This document shows, one piece after another, positions 41,864 to 49,347 of a DNA stretch of 52,351 nucleotides. Numbering within the stretch: position 1 is the stretch's first letter; each line of letters begins with the position of its first letter. The DNA comes from Lachnospiraceae bacterium (GTDB taxonomy: Bacteria; Bacillota; Clostridia; Lachnospirales; Lachnospiraceae), in NCBI GenBank assembly GCA_900772845.1, contig CAAGSD010000138.1, forward strand, positions 1 through 52,351, in the 5' to 3' direction. The translations under genes and the position numbers were made by a program. The notes beneath the pieces are model-generated. The model was not told the DNA's origin. It made no database searches and was given only the letters and a program-made list of their open reading frames with translations.

Positions 41864-42991
41864 ATGCAGAAAAAAGAACGTATGGCAAATCTGGAGGTAT
41901 TACGCTGTGTGGCAATGATGATGGTCGTGGTGCTGCACTATCTGGGCAAGGGAGGTTTATTGCCGGACCTGACAGCCCCCTTATCTGTCCGGGATACCGC
42001 AGCCTGGCTGTTGGAAGCATTCTGTATTGTGGCGGTAAACGTCTACATGATGATCAGCGGTTACTTTTTGTGCGAAAGCTCTTTTAAATTCAGCAGGTTA
42101 CTGCAGCTGTGGCTGCAGGTGTGGATATATTCGGTAGTGATCGGAGTGCTGGCCGCAGCCACGGGGATCGTTCCTGCGGAGGAGATCAGCACGCACTATT
42201 ATCTGACACTTCTGTTCCCTGTGACCATGGGACATTACTGGTTCCTGACAGCATATGTGTTTTTATATGTACTGCTGCCGCTTTTGGGAGAAGGACTGCG
42301 GCGGATGACGAAGCAGCAGTTTCAGGTGGCATTAGTATTGCTGTTTACCACCTTCTGCCTGTTAAAATCCGTGCTGCCGTTCCGGCTGGAAGAAGACAGC
42401 AAGGGGTATGACTGCCTCTGGTATCTGTGTGTGTTCTGCGTGGCAGCTTATATCCGGAGATTCGGGATTCCTTTTCTACAGAAAAAAATCCATGCGCTGC
42501 TTCTGTATCTGATCGGTGTTTCCGGCACCTTTGGAGAAGCCATGCTGCTGCGCCTGTTCTATCTGAAAACAGGCAGGCTGGAGCTGATCCTGAAGATTCC
42601 CTATGAATATAATCATATCTTCCCATTCCTGGCTTCGGTGGGACTGTTCTGTCTGTTCCTGGACAGCAGAATACAGGGGAAAATCGGCGGTGTGGCAGTG
42701 AAGATCGCACCCTATACGCTGGGAGTGTATCTGCTGCATGAGAATCTGGGGGTACGCTATGCGTGGCAGGCCTGGCTAGGTACGAAGGTCATAAGCAATG
42801 CATGGCAGCTCCTGGCATGGACGATGCTTGCGGTAGTTGTGGTGTTTGTTTTGGGTATTCTGGTGGATCTTGTGCGGAAAATCATCTGTGACGGACTGCA
42901 TAAAGCCTGTCTGCACATCCGTCCTTACCGCAGACTGATAGAAAAAATACAGGCGGTAGATACTATATTCAAAAGAGAGGTAGTGCAGTGA
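41864..42991 (+). CDS. Membrane acyltransferase (acyltransferase 3 family)
   Basis: The 375-residue protein has about ten membrane segments and resembles Acyl_transf_3 proteins such as OatA-like O-acetyltransferases. Conserved features are the N-terminal Leu-Glu-Val-Leu-Arg-Cys-Val-Ala-Met followed by His-Tyr in the first helix, Asn-Val-Tyr-Met-Met-Ile-Ser-Gly-Tyr in the second, and a Trp-Phe-Leu segment in the middle. It probably acylates a cell-surface glycan. The start at ATG 41864 has AGGAAGGA upstream, at a somewhat long spacing; ATG 41882 is the alternative. It overlaps the next gene by four bases, so the two are coupled. Confidence 0.88.
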   Translation: MQKKERMANLEVLRCVAMMMVVVLHYLGKGGLLPDLTAPLSVRDTAAWLLEAFCIVAVNVYMMISGYFLCESSFKFSRLLQLWLQVWIYSVVIGVLAAATGIVPAEEISTHYYLTLLFPVTMGHYWFLTAYVFLYVLLPLLGEGLRRMTKQQFQVALVLLFTTFCLLKSVLPFRLEEDSKGYDCLWYLCVFCVAAYIRRFGIPFLQKKIHALLLYLIGVSGTFGEAMLLRLFYLKTGRLELILKIPYEYNHIFPFLASVGLFCLFLDSRIQGKIGGVAVKIAPYTLGVYLLHENLGVRYAWQAWLGTKVISNAWQLLAWTMLAVVVVFVLGILVDLVRKIICDGLHKACLHIRPYRRLIEKIQAVDTIFKREVVQ

Positions 42992-44949
42992 CTGATAAAA
43001 TAAAAAACCATAAAGTGGGTATCGATCATCAGAGACGTCTCCGGGAATTCGTATTTGTGGCAATTCTGGTACTGTATCCCCTGCGGCATATCGCCTGGGG
43101 CCTGGATCTGTGGGATACCGGCTATGGTTATGCGAATTTTGAATATATGGGAACGCAGCATATGGATCCCATGTGGCTGTTTTCCACTTATCTGACCACG
43201 GCCATCGGACATTTTTTCAGTCTGCTGCCCGGGGCGGGAACCTTGATCGGCATGAACTTTTATACCGGCTTCAGCATCAGCTTCCTGGCAGTTCTGGGGT
43301 ATTATTTCTGTGTGAAAGTGTTGAAGATTCCGGCATTTCTGGCATTCCTGGGAGAATTCACGGCGGTGAGCTTCTGTTGGTGCCCCACGGGATCTTTTTA
43401 CAATTATGTGACGTACGTGTTCTATCTGGTATCGGTGGTCTGCCTGTATCTGGGACTTGCCCGGGGCAGAAAGGGCTGGCTGTTTGCCGCCGGGGCAGCG
43501 CTTGGCTGTAATGTGCTGGCACGATTTTCCAATCTGCCGGAGGCGGCCATGATCGTGGGCGTGTGGGCTTACGGGATCATCTGCTGGCTGGAAGAACGTA
43601 AGGAGATTGGAAAGAACTCTGGGCAGGCTGTGGAGACGACAGAAACTGCGGAAAAAATAAAAGTGCGGAAAAAAGCAGCGGGTGTAAGACTTCGCAAGAA
43701 ATTATTGCAGGATACCGGCATGTGTCTGGCGGGATATCTCACGGCATTGCTTATATTATTCGGATATATCCAGATCCGTTACGGCATGGATGAATATGTG
43801 AAGGGTATCAGACGGCTGTTTTCCATGACAGAGGTAGCAACGGATTACACGGCTGCATCCATGATCATGGGTATGTTCGACTGGTATTTTCAGAATCTGT
43901 ACTGGGAGATCCGAATGTGCGTGTTCCTTGTAGTTGGGATTGTCGCTGTAGGAGTATTGGAACTCATCGGCTCCTATGTGAGAAAAGCTACAGTAACAAA
44001 GCTTCTGCGGATACTGGAATGGGCGGGAAGTATCGCACTGGCGGCTGTGATGGTGTTCTGGCTGTACCGTCAGGGCTTCTGTGCCAGAGAATATACGAAT
44101 TACGGTGCCATCATCTGGCCAGGAGTGACGTCTTTGACACTGACTCTGCTGGTGACTCTGTGGCGGATCTTCACACCTTCCGCACCGAAGGAGGAAAAGC
44201 TGATCAGCGGACTGATCTTCCTGATCGTGCTGATCACTTCTCTTGGAAGTAACAATAAGCTTTATCCCAGCATGAATAATCTGTTCCTGGCATTGCCTTA
44301 TATGTACTGGCAGTTTTATCGGTTCTGCAAATATGCCGGCAGCTTCCGGTGGAAGCGGATCACGATATCCGCAATCCCGGCAAAATGTCTTTTCGGAGGT
44401 TTCTTCCTGTTGTTCTTTGTCCAGGTGGGACTGTTCGGCAGAAGCTTTGTATTTGCCGAAGGTACCGGCATCCAGGACATTGATGCGCAGGTGACGAATA
44501 ATGAGACATTAAAAGGCGTGTGGATGAGCGAGGAACGAGCGGGATGGATGCAGGAGATCTCAGAGTATGTGAATACCCGGGGACTTGCCGGAAACGATGC
44601 GCTCATCTACGGACAGATCCCGGCATTGTCCTATTATCTGCAGATGCCTGCGGCATTCAATCCCTGGCCGGATCTGGATTCCTACCAGATCGGACAGCTG
44701 GAACAGGATATGCAGAAGATGCAGGAGCGGATGGATGAGGATGCAACGTATCGTCCGGTGGTATTGTTGGAGAAGAAATATGCCGTGTATCTGGAAGACG
44801 GAGAGGCAGCGCTGATGCGCATGGAGCCTACGGAAAAAGAACAGGGATGGATCGTGGATAATCCCAAGCTTTTGCTGATCGGAAAATTCATGGAAGATTA
44901 TGGGTATGAGAAGACTTTTGAAAATGAGAAATTTGTGATTTATGAATAG
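42988..44949 (+). CDS. Large polytopic membrane protein, GT-C glycosyltransferase-like
   Basis: The 653-residue protein has ten or more membrane helices and a C-terminal extracellular-type domain from about residue 500. After the first helix there is Leu-Asp-Leu-Trp-Asp-Thr-Gly-Tyr, in the place where GT-C glycosyltransferases carry acidic catalytic residues. It may transfer a lipid-linked sugar to a surface polymer that the acyltransferase modifies. I do not recognise a named family. It starts with GTG at 42988 overlapping the previous stop, with GAGAGG upstream, and ends at a bidirectional terminator. Confidence 0.7.
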   Translation: MTDKIKNHKVGIDHQRRLREFVFVAILVLYPLRHIAWGLDLWDTGYGYANFEYMGTQHMDPMWLFSTYLTTAIGHFFSLLPGAGTLIGMNFYTGFSISFLAVLGYYFCVKVLKIPAFLAFLGEFTAVSFCWCPTGSFYNYVTYVFYLVSVVCLYLGLARGRKGWLFAAGAALGCNVLARFSNLPEAAMIVGVWAYGIICWLEERKEIGKNSGQAVETTETAEKIKVRKKAAGVRLRKKLLQDTGMCLAGYLTALLILFGYIQIRYGMDEYVKGIRRLFSMTEVATDYTAASMIMGMFDWYFQNLYWEIRMCVFLVVGIVAVGVLELIGSYVRKATVTKLLRILEWAGSIALAAVMVFWLYRQGFCAREYTNYGAIIWPGVTSLTLTLLVTLWRIFTPSAPKEEKLISGLIFLIVLITSLGSNNKLYPSMNNLFLALPYMYWQFYRFCKYAGSFRWKRITISAIPAKCLFGGFFLLFFVQVGLFGRSFVFAEGTGIQDIDAQVTNNETLKGVWMSEERAGWMQEISEYVNTRGLAGNDALIYGQIPALSYYLQMPAAFNPWPDLDSYQIGQLEQDMQKMQERMDEDATYRPVVLLEKKYAVYLEDGEAALMRMEPTEKEQGWIVDNPKLLLIGKFMEDYGYEKTFENEKFVIYE

Positions 44950-44982
44950 GTCATGCAGTTGTGCAGGGTCAGCCGTGTGCAG

Positions 44983-45019
44983 AAAAATCCCCGGAGGATG
45001 AAAAATTCCGGGGATTTTT
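44983..45019. terminator. Bidirectional terminator
   Basis: A perfect 13-base-pair stem (44983-44995 with 45007-45019), arms AAAAATCCCCGGA and its complement, has an 11-base loop and A/T runs on both sides. It serves the membrane protein gene and the convergent asnA. Confidence 0.93.
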
Positions 45020-45032
45020 GAGTGCTATGATG

Positions 45033-46043
45033 TTATAACAACTGTAAACCGTTCTCTTTTGCAGTCTCCATCACTTCATCGGACCACAGAGAGCACTGGA
45101 CTTCACCAATGTGAGCTTTGCGCAGGAAGAACATGCAGATACGGGACTGACCGATACCACCGCCGATGGTAAGAGGAAGCTCACCGTTAATGACTGCCTT
45201 GTGATAAGGAAGTTCTGCACGCTCGGGGCAGCCTGCCTTCTGTAACTGGTCTAACAGAGCTTTCTTATCTACACGGATACCCATGCTGGACAGCTCCAGA
45301 GCGATATCCAGAACCGGATAATATACCACGATATCCGCATTCAGAGACCAGTCATCGTAGTCCGGTGCACGACCGTCATGAGGCTTGCCGTTCTCTAAGG
45401 TTTCGCCGATCTGCATGATGCAGACAGCACCCTTAGCCTTGGCAATGTAGTATTCCCGCTCCTTCGGAGAGTAATCCGGGAACATTTCCTCCAGCTCACT
45501 GGTGGTCACGAAGAAGATGTCATGAGGAAGAATCTCCTCGATGTAATCGTAATGGATGGACATATACTTCTCGGTCTTGCGAAGAACCTTGTATACGGTG
45601 CGGACGGTCTCCTTCAGAGTCTCAAGATTCCGCTCCTCCTTTGTAATGATCTTCTCCCAGTCCCACTGATCCACGTAGATGGAGTGGATGTTGTCGGATT
45701 CTTCATCCTGGCGGATGGCACTCATATCGGTGTAGAGTCCCTCACCGGGCTGGAAACCGTATTTCTGCAGGGCATAACGCTTCCATTTTGCCAGAGACTG
45801 TACGATCTCTGCCTCACGGTCTCCCTGTGCTGCGATATGGAAATTCACGGGACGCTCCACACCGTTCAGATTATCGTTCAGTCCGGATGCGGGATCTACA
45901 AATAAGGGAGCAGATACACGCAGCAGGTGCAGACGTTCTGCTAACAGTCCCTGGAAAAAGTCTTTCACTGTCTTAATGGCAACCTGTGTCTCGTACAGGT
46001 TCAGCTGAGACTTATAATTTTTAGGTATGACAATATCTGACAT
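45033..46043 (-). CDS. asnA: Aspartate-ammonia ligase
   Basis: The 336-residue AsnA makes asparagine from aspartate, ammonia and ATP; the fold is related to class II tRNA synthetases. Motifs include Leu-Asn-Gly-Val-Glu-Arg-Pro-Val near residue 60, Tyr-Val-Asp-Gln-Trp-Asp-Trp-Glu, and the C-terminal Thr-Ile-Gly-Gly-Gly-Ile-Gly-Gln-Ser-Arg. GAGAGGT precedes the ATG with a spacing of about five. It gives a second route to asparagine beside the AspRS-GatCAB tRNA route encoded 20 kb away. Confidence 0.97.
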   Translation of the reverse strand: MSDIVIPKNYKSQLNLYETQVAIKTVKDFFQGLLAERLHLLRVSAPLFVDPASGLNDNLNGVERPVNFHIAAQGDREAEIVQSLAKWKRYALQKYGFQPGEGLYTDMSAIRQDEESDNIHSIYVDQWDWEKIITKEERNLETLKETVRTVYKVLRKTEKYMSIHYDYIEEILPHDIFFVTTSELEEMFPDYSPKEREYYIAKAKGAVCIMQIGETLENGKPHDGRAPDYDDWSLNADIVVYYPVLDIALELSSMGIRVDKKALLDQLQKAGCPERAELPYHKAVINGELPLTIGGGIGQSRICMFFLRKAHIGEVQCSLWSDEVMETAKENGLQLL

Positions 46044-46151
46044 ACTGACCTCTCATTCTGCCGCCGGGCGGCTTGTGTTACAAAATACTCCTATATTATT
46101 TAACTGCGAAATGCATGATTTTGCAAGCCTTTTTTCGGAAAAAATAACCAC

Positions 46152-46180
46152 TTGCAAAAACCGAACATATGTGCTAAATT
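46152..46180 (+). promoter_or_regulatory. Promoter of the radical SAM repair operon
   Basis: TTGCAA (46152-46157) and TAAATT (46175-46180) are separated by 17 bases. The first LexA-like box occupies the spacer, the second lies just downstream near the expected start site. Confidence 0.6.
46162..46175. promoter_or_regulatory. LexA-type SOS box 1 (imperfect)
   Basis: CGAACATATGTGCT matches the Gram-positive LexA/DinR pattern GAAC-N4-GTTC with one mismatch (GTGC). It sits between the -35 and -10 hexamers. Confidence 0.55.
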
Positions 46181-46191
46181 AAATACAAACA

Positions 46192-46205
46192 AGAACAAAC
46201 GTTCT
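46192..46205. promoter_or_regulatory. LexA-type SOS box 2 (perfect core)
   Basis: AGAACAAACGTTCT is a perfect GAAC-N4-GTTC palindrome core, 36 bases before the radical SAM start codon. Together with box 1 it gives the typical two-site arrangement of a repressed SOS promoter. Confidence 0.7.
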
Positions 46206-46240
46206 GATTTTGGAAATTTTCGGTAAAAGGCGGTGATGAC

Positions 46241-47593
46241 ATGGAATATCTCATACAAAGCGGGGAATTGTCTCTCATGCAGAAGCTGGAGATTCTGACG
46301 GATGCAGCAAAATATGATGTGGCCTGTACTTCCAGTGGTGTGGAACGTAAGGGCGACGGGAAGCACATGGGGAACTGTGCGAAGGCAGGGATCTGTCACA
46401 GCTTTTCTTCCGACGGCCGATGTATTTCTTTGTTGAAGATACTGATGACTAATGAATGTATTTTTGATTGTAAATATTGTCTGAACCGGAAGTCCAACGA
46501 TGTCCCCAGAGCCACCTTTACCCCGGAGGAGATCTGTACGCTGACCATGGAGTTTTATCGCCGGAATTATATCGAAGGGTTGTTTTTGAGTTCCGGTATT
46601 ATACAGGATCCTACCTTTACCATGGAACTGCTGTACCGGACCATATGGCTGCTGCGGACAAAGTACCATTTTAACGGCTATGTCCACGTGAAGGCGATCC
46701 CGGGAGCGGATCCGGAGCTGGTGGAGCGGATGGGGTATCTGGCAGACCGTATGAGTGTGAACCTGGAATTGCCCACAGCGGAAGGGCTGCGGACGCTGGC
46801 ACCGAATAAGCACCGGAAAAATATTCTCACGCCCATGCGGCAGATCCAGAACGGCATCCATGCGAATAAGGAGGAATTGATCCTGTACCGCAAGAGTCCC
46901 ACTTTCGTGAGTGGCGGGCAGTCCACCCAGATGATCATCGGGGCAACGCCGGAGACGGATTATCAGATCTTAAACGTGGCGGAGAGCCTGTATCAGAAGT
47001 TTGAGCTAAAGAGGGTATTTTATTCCGCCTTTGTAAAGGTCAATGAGGACAAGAGCCTGCCGGCGCTTCCCGGGGGACCGCCGCTTCTGCGGGAACACCG
47101 TCTGTATCAGGCGGACTGGCTTTTGCGGTTTTATGGGTTTCAGGCAGAGGAACTGTTGGACGAGCGGAGACCGTTTTTTAATGTGATGCTGGATCCCAAG
47201 GAGGATTGGGCGGTGCGGCACCTGGAATGCTTCCCTGTGGAGATCAACAGAGCACCTTATGGGATGCTGCTGCGGGTGCCGGGGATCGGTGTGAAGAGTG
47301 CCAGACGGATTGTGAACGCCAGAAGGAGCACGAAGCTGACCTTTCAGGATCTGAAGAAGCTGGGAGTGGTCATGAAGCGGGCAGTTTATTTTATCACCTG
47401 CGGCGGCAGGATGATGTATCCCACGAAGTTGGAGGAGGACTATATCGTGCGGAATCTGACGGATCCGAAGGAGCGGATCCGGTTCGGCAGTGATGGTATG
47501 AGTTACCGGCAGATGACTTTATTTGATGATGGGATGTTCCCGAACGGGGTACGGCAGGAGGAAGTGCTGCCTGCAGCGGTAGGGGAACTGTAA
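46241..47593 (+). CDS. Putative DNA modification/repair radical SAM protein (TIGR03916 type)
   Basis: The 450-residue protein carries the radical SAM CxxxCxxC cluster (Cys73, Cys77, Cys80) and an upstream Cys-Ala-Lys-Ala-Gly-Ile-Cys set, so it may hold more than one iron-sulphur centre. Near residues 343-362 a helix-hairpin-helix (Val-Pro-Gly-Ile-Gly-Val-Lys-Ser-Ala) indicates DNA binding. It matches the family found next to a uracil-DNA-glycosylase-like or small partner protein, whose reaction is not established. LexA-type boxes in the promoter indicate SOS induction. The ATG is preceded by AAGGCGGTGATGAC. The partner gene follows. Confidence 0.88.
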   Translation: MEYLIQSGELSLMQKLEILTDAAKYDVACTSSGVERKGDGKHMGNCAKAGICHSFSSDGRCISLLKILMTNECIFDCKYCLNRKSNDVPRATFTPEEICTLTMEFYRRNYIEGLFLSSGIIQDPTFTMELLYRTIWLLRTKYHFNGYVHVKAIPGADPELVERMGYLADRMSVNLELPTAEGLRTLAPNKHRKNILTPMRQIQNGIHANKEELILYRKSPTFVSGGQSTQMIIGATPETDYQILNVAESLYQKFELKRVFYSAFVKVNEDKSLPALPGGPPLLREHRLYQADWLLRFYGFQAEELLDERRPFFNVMLDPKEDWAVRHLECFPVEINRAPYGMLLRVPGIGVKSARRIVNARRSTKLTFQDLKKLGVVMKRAVYFITCGGRMMYPTKLEEDYIVRNLTDPKERIRFGSDGMSYRQMTLFDDGMFPNGVRQEEVLPAAVGEL

Positions 47594-47788
47594 CGTAGAG
47601 GTTACAAAGAAAAGCTGCCTGTCGATTTGTATTGACAGGTAAATTTGAGAAGATGTCTGAGGAAACGGAGAACTCTTGCAGGCAGGAGAATGTAGTCTTC
47701 AGAAGCAAGGCAATGCAAATTATGAAATGACAAACCTACAGGGGTGGCGGAGAGGAGAACAGGAACAGCAGGAGGTGCAGCTTATTCT

Positions 47789-48556
47789 ATGAAAATATAT
47801 CATTGTGAGGATTCACTGGAAGGAATTTTCACCGCCATTTACAATACTTATGAAGACCATGCTCCCGTCCGGGATACCATGGTCACCACCATAGACGAGA
47901 ATCTGCTGTTCTCGGAGTCTGTGGAAGTAGTGCCGGATCCGGAGAAGACGGTGAAGGTGATCCGGACATTAAAGCGCCGGTTCGGCGAGGATGACTATGA
48001 GAGGCTGTGTCTGGCATTGTCCTCCCCGAAGCCGGAGAAAGCCCAGGCAGTATACCGCACCATTGCAAGGGGGCTTTCAGAGAACACGATGCCGGGGCAT
48101 TTACTGGATGCCATGGCAGACACGTATGTGAATCAGACTTTTAGTCTGGCCAGAGCAGCGGGAAATGAGTATCATCATCTGAAGGGGTTCGTGCGGTTCG
48201 AGGAACTGGAGAATACGATCCTTTATTCGAAAATTGCACCGAAGAATAATATTCTGACCTTCCTGATGGTGCATTTTGCAGACCGTTTTCCTATGGAAGA
48301 TTTCCTGCTGTTTGATGCCGGGCGGTACCTGTTCGGAATCCATCCCGCCGGGAGCCCATGGTATACGCTGCAGGGGAAGGATGCATGGGAGAGAGTACAG
48401 TCTGAGACGGAGAAGCTGTCCACGGCAGAGCTGCATTACCGGGAACTTTTCCGATCCTTCTGTCATACAATAGCTATAAAGGAGCGGGAAAACAGGGAAT
48501 TACAACGAAATATGCTGCCCCTCAGGTTCCAAGAATATATGGTGGAATTTCGATAG
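47789..48556 (+). CDS. Partner of the radical SAM DNA repair protein (TIGR03915 / DUF4130 type)
   Basis: The 255-residue protein opens with Tyr-His-Cys-Glu-Asp-Ser-Leu-Glu-Gly-Ile-Phe-Thr-Ala and contains the conserved His-His-Leu-Lys-Gly-Phe-Val-Arg-Phe and Phe-Ala-Asp-Arg-Phe-Pro segments and a closing Pro-Leu-Arg-Phe-Gln. These are typical of the small DNA-metabolism protein that accompanies the radical SAM gene, in other genomes fused to a uracil-DNA-glycosylase-like domain that is absent here. The ATG at 47789 follows an AGGAGGT site at a somewhat long distance. The 195-base gap holds a weak hairpin (47618-47623/47634-47639) and no terminator, so co-transcription under SOS control is likely. 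Confidence 0.85.
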   Translation: MKIYHCEDSLEGIFTAIYNTYEDHAPVRDTMVTTIDENLLFSESVEVVPDPEKTVKVIRTLKRRFGEDDYERLCLALSSPKPEKAQAVYRTIARGLSENTMPGHLLDAMADTYVNQTFSLARAAGNEYHHLKGFVRFEELENTILYSKIAPKNNILTFLMVHFADRFPMEDFLLFDAGRYLFGIHPAGSPWYTLQGKDAWERVQSETEKLSTAELHYRELFRSFCHTIAIKERENRELQRNMLPLRFQEYMVEFR

Positions 48557-48710
48557 ATTTCGCCAAATTGAGATTTGGATTTTATCGTGATAAAGTAACA
48601 GATATACAAATCGCCGAAAAGGTTTTCCGGATGGAGACCAACTGTTGTCAAAATGATAAAAGAGTGGTAAAAATGCCTAAAATGTGCGTTTTTTGGAAGA
48701 AAAAAACCGC

Positions 48711-48738
48711 TTTACATTTGAGGATGGTTGGCTATAAT
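48711..48738 (+). promoter_or_regulatory. Promoter of the HPr-like gene
   Basis: TTTACA (48711-48716) and a perfect TATAAT (48733-48738) lie 16 bases apart, giving an expected start near 48745 and a leader of about 80 bases. The 48557-48710 stretch shows no gene. Confidence 0.65.
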
Positions 48739-48824
48739 AGTAATGATTTCAGATATGAGGGGAAAGTACCCGGTGTATTTTTTAACTTACGATTGAACTT
48801 ACTATTGAAAGGAAGGAACAAGAA

Positions 48825-49049
48825 ATGTTAAAGACGATCCGTTTGACACCTGAAGACGTGAAGCATTTTGTTGATGTAGCTTCAAAGTGTGATTTTGATA
48901 TTGATATATGCTATAACAGATACGTAATCGATGCCAAATCATTCCTTGGAGTGTATGGATTGGATTTCACGAAGCCGCTGACCGTATCTTATGACGGCTA
49001 CAATGATAAATTCGAAGAGCTGTTAAGACAGTATGCGATTGCATGCTAA
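48825..49049 (+). CDS. HPr-like protein lacking the catalytic histidine
   Basis: The 74-residue protein has the length and order of an HPr fold. Asp-Ala-Lys-Ser-Phe-Leu-Gly-Val-Tyr-Gly-Leu around Ser39 corresponds to the regulatory Ser46 region of HPr (Lys-Ser-Ile-Met-Gly-Val). The N-terminal active-site segment with His15 (His-Ala-Arg-Pro) is absent; the equivalent region reads Val-Lys-His-Phe-Val-Asp-Val-Ala. It therefore should not carry phosphate from PEP but might be a serine-phosphorylated regulator, by analogy with Crh. GAAAGGAAGG precedes the ATG, and the gene has its own promoter and terminator. Confidence 0.8.
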   Translation: MLKTIRLTPEDVKHFVDVASKCDFDIDICYNRYVIDAKSFLGVYGLDFTKPLTVSYDGYNDKFEELLRQYAIAC

Positions 49050-49093
49050 TGCATTGACAGGTCAGTATTCCGCAATAACAGAATGTCATTTGA

Positions 49094-49134
49094 CTACCCA
49101 GGTAAGATAGAGTACTATTTACCTGGGTAGTTTT
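49094..49134 (+). terminator. Terminator of the HPr-like gene
   Basis: A 12-base-pair stem (49094-49105 with 49119-49130), arms CTACCCAGGTAA and its complement, is followed by TTTT. It stands 45 bases after the stop codon, directly before a palindromic repeat element. Confidence 0.92.
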
Positions 49135-49140
49135 ATTATA

Positions 49141-49321
49141 TGATGCCAGGGTTCAAAGTTCAAAAAGCCGTTCATGCTTGCATGATAAGGCTTTTGAACT
49201 TGGAAGCCGCCAAACATGAGGAAGTAGTGATTTGCATAGCAAATCAACGGATTCCGAATGTTTGCAGAATTGCGGGAGCAGCTTGCTGCGGAGCAATTCG
49301 TAGGCATCTGGGCATCGTAGG
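49141..49321. repeat. Nested palindromic repeat element, copy 2
   Basis: It starts with TGATGCCAGGGTTCAAA, nearly identical to the start of copy 1. It holds an inner hairpin (AAGTTCAAAA at 49157-49166 with TTTTGAACTT at 49192-49201). Its far part, read on the minus strand, matches the GATGCCTACGGATTGC module of copy 3 with scattered differences. The end near 49321 is approximate. It lies between the terminator and the ribosome binding site of the nuclease-helicase gene. Confidence 0.7.
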
Positions 49322-49347
49322 GACTTGTTTGAGGGAGGTGAAGTCAC

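Noticed and set aside
48568..48831. Open frame of 87 codons before the HPr-like gene
   Set aside because: It contains the HPr-like gene's promoter, lacks a ribosome binding site and has no protein-like composition.
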